Shown: piece by piece, positions 62,891 to 64,000 of the stretch
How the letters are laid out: each line of letters starts with the position of its first letter
Position numbering within the stretch: the first letter of the stretch is position 1
NCBI RefSeq assembly: GCF_030813715.1
Contig: NZ_JAUSUZ010000001.1
Span: 7,732,501-7,796,500 of the forward strand
Source: Catenuloplanes indicus
Lineage (GTDB): Bacteria; Actinomycetota; Actinomycetes; Mycobacteriales; Micromonosporaceae
Length of the DNA: 64,000 bases
Reading direction: 5' to 3'
Program-made: the position numbers and the translations under genes
The notes under the pieces: model-generated
What the model saw: the letters and a program-made list of their open reading frames with translations, nothing else
Databases searched by the model: none
Told to the model about the DNA's origin: nothing

Positions 62891-63207
62891 TCACGCGCAC
62901 CCGCCGGGACTCGGCCGCAGTGGGCGGCGGCCGGTCCCCAGGCCACGACTTGTGGGCAGTGGCCGGTCCTTAGGGGTGGCGGGAGCGCGTGCGGCGGGGT
63001 TGATGGCGGCACCCGGTTGCGTCGATCGGTCAGGATCGGCGGGGCCGGGTGCCGCCCCTTTCCCGTGCCGCTCCCGCGGCCGACGGCCACGATCCTGCGG
63101 CGGTACGGGCGCCGAGCGCGATATTTTCGTCCCGCCGGTGTCCGGTGGCGGCGGGTGGCTCCGACGTCTCCTGCGAAACCGTCACCGCACCACCGGAGGA
63201 GACCGCG
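62891..63207. other. 317-bp gap with terminator-like hairpin
   Basis: No gene. GGCGGCACCCGG (63005-63016) pairs with CCGGGTGCCGCC (63045-63056); the 28-nt loop contains CGATC/GATCG (63023-63038), giving a two-tier stem. Probably ends the GH64 transcript. The part from about 63100 holds the promoter of the YCII-ECF pair. Confidence 0.6.
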
Positions 63208-63633
63208 ATGAAGTACATGATCCTCAGCTACGCCGCCCAGCTCGACTACGACGAGATGGGCGGGCGGGACACCGGGCGGCCGGCCTGGACGCCCGAGGAG
63301 ATGGCCGCGATGGGCGAGTTCATGGTCGCGTTCAACCAGAAGCTGGCCGAGTCCGGCGAGCTGGTCGAGACGCGCGCGCTCGCCGCACCGGTGCTCACCC
63401 GCCGGGTCGCGCCGGACCTGGCCGGCGGGCTGCCGGTGGTCACGGACGGGCCGTACGCGGAGACCCAGGAGGTCCTGGCCGGCTACTGGATCGTCGACGT
63501 GGACGGCATCGACCGGGCCACCGAGATCGCCGCCATGCTGAACGACACACCGGCCCCGGCGCACGTCCGGGCCGGGGCGTACGCGGACGTCCGCCCGCTC
63601 ATGGACGAGCGCGCCGAGCTGCTCGAGTCGTGA
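63208..63633 (+). CDS. YCII-related (DGPF) protein, second copy
   Basis: 141 residues from ATG 63208 with GGAGGA upstream. MKYMILSYAAQLDYDEMGGR, an N-terminal insert relative to the first copy, then PEEMAAMGEFMVAFNQKLAE, VVTDGPYAETQEVLAGYWIV (DGP motif), IDVDGIDRATEIAAML-type strand. Overlaps the ECF gene by GTGA. As with the first pair, activity unknown. Confidence 0.92.
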   Translation: MKYMILSYAAQLDYDEMGGRDTGRPAWTPEEMAAMGEFMVAFNQKLAESGELVETRALAAPVLTRRVAPDLAGGLPVVTDGPYAETQEVLAGYWIVDVDGIDRATEIAAMLNDTPAPAHVRAGAYADVRPLMDERAELLES

Positions 63634-64000
63634 CCGTCCCGCTCGAGGACCTGTTGCGTGAGCTGGCGCCGCAGGTCCTCGGCGCGGTGGTCCGCCGGTA
63701 CGGCCACTTCGACACGGCCGAGGACGCGGTGCAGGAGGCGCTGCTCGCGGCGGTCCGGGACTGGCCGCGCCGGGGCCGCCCCGACGACCCGCGTGCCTGG
63801 CTGATCACGGTGGCCGCGCGCCGGCTGACCGATCTGCTGCGCGCGGACTCGTCGCGCCTCCGTCGCGAGTGGACGGTCGCGCTGCGCCGCGACGACGCCG
63901 ACGTCCCGGACGCGGACGACTCGCTCGTGCTGCTGTTCCTCTGCTGTCATCCGGCGCTGTCCGTACCGGCGCAGCTGTCCCTGACGTTGAAGGCGGTCGG
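63630..64000 (+). CDS. ECF sigma factor (ECF42-like), 5' part, cut by window end
   Basis: First 123 residues from GTG 63630. Sigma2: LAPQVLGAVVRRYGHFDTAE, DAVQEALLAAVRDWPRRGRP, RAWLITVAARRLTDLLRADS. The segment LVLLFLCCHPALSVPAQLSL matches the group's FTCCHPALS signature. Translationally coupled to the YCII gene. The C-terminal extension expected for the group lies outside the window. Confidence 0.92.
   Translation, partial: MTVPLEDLLRELAPQVLGAVVRRYGHFDTAEDAVQEALLAAVRDWPRRGRPDDPRAWLITVAARRLTDLLRADSSRLRREWTVALRRDDADVPDADDSLVLLFLCCHPALSVPAQLSLTLKAV

Overview
The window is high-GC DNA with many GTG and TTG starts, GTGA/ATGA overlaps between neighbouring genes, U-less hairpin terminators and several leaderless promoters. 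These traits, and the conserved tlyA-nadK-recN-steA-steB-pyrG-NUDIX-xerD ... parA-scpA-scpB-rluB-cmk-der order (the Rv1691-Rv1713 neighbourhood of Mycobacterium tuberculosis), point to Actinomycetota. Signal-transduction richness, secreted glycan hydrolases and paired ECF/YCII genes suggest a Micromonosporaceae-like soil actinomycete; the genus is inference only.

Layout. 1-2425: 3' part of a 23S rRNA gene, 5S rRNA and terminator, so this is the tail of an rrn operon. 2517-5402: a TPR protein carrying a very large RGG-type repeat region and an acidic tail. 5473-7172: two tandem MerR regulators with a shared operator motif and a divergent SDR. 7223-13230: housekeeping block (HAD phosphatase, SCP2 protein, Lys/Ala-rich protein, tlyA, nadK, recN). 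13390-15331: minisatellite split by an apparently intact IS4-family element with a 10-bp target duplication. 15452-26027: steA, steB, then a four-gene envelope cassette (PNPT-like transferase, MurJ, GT4, phosphatase-superfamily membrane protein), pyrG and NUDIX. 26172-34928: ald, xerD, then the segregation/ribosome block parA, a site-2-protease-like pseudoenzyme, scpA, scpB, rluB, cmk, der.

After the der terminator the window becomes accessory: decayed remnants (34981-35596), an autoregulated HTH/Clp-N pair, beta-propeller and Pro-rich cell-surface proteins, a two-component system next to a PepSY protein, LysR/DUF1772, a SigE-family sigma factor with a membrane partner, MalY/DinB, a CGNR regulator, a GAF protein, a YCII-ECF-BlaI-BlaR1-like run, RDD/DUF2752 membrane proteins, a glycan-utilisation locus (GH43+ricin lectin, DUF2264, ROK regulator), a GGDEF-EAL membrane protein, a Tat-exported GH64 with CBM, and a second YCII-ECF pair cut by the window end.

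How parts connect: TlyA (9629) is predicted to methylate the C1920 equivalent lying at position 1202 of the 23S gene in this same window. ParA, XerD and ScpAB serve chromosome segregation beside cmk and der. SteA/SteB and the MurJ cassette concern the division septum and envelope. The right arm is mostly sensing plus extracellular polysaccharide breakdown. Nothing here is a defence island, prophage, CRISPR array or classical biosynthetic cluster. The best candidates for under-described biology are the RGG-TPR protein, the MurJ-linked envelope cassette, the pseudo-protease in the scp operon, and the YCII/ECF/BlaI/BlaR1-like run.
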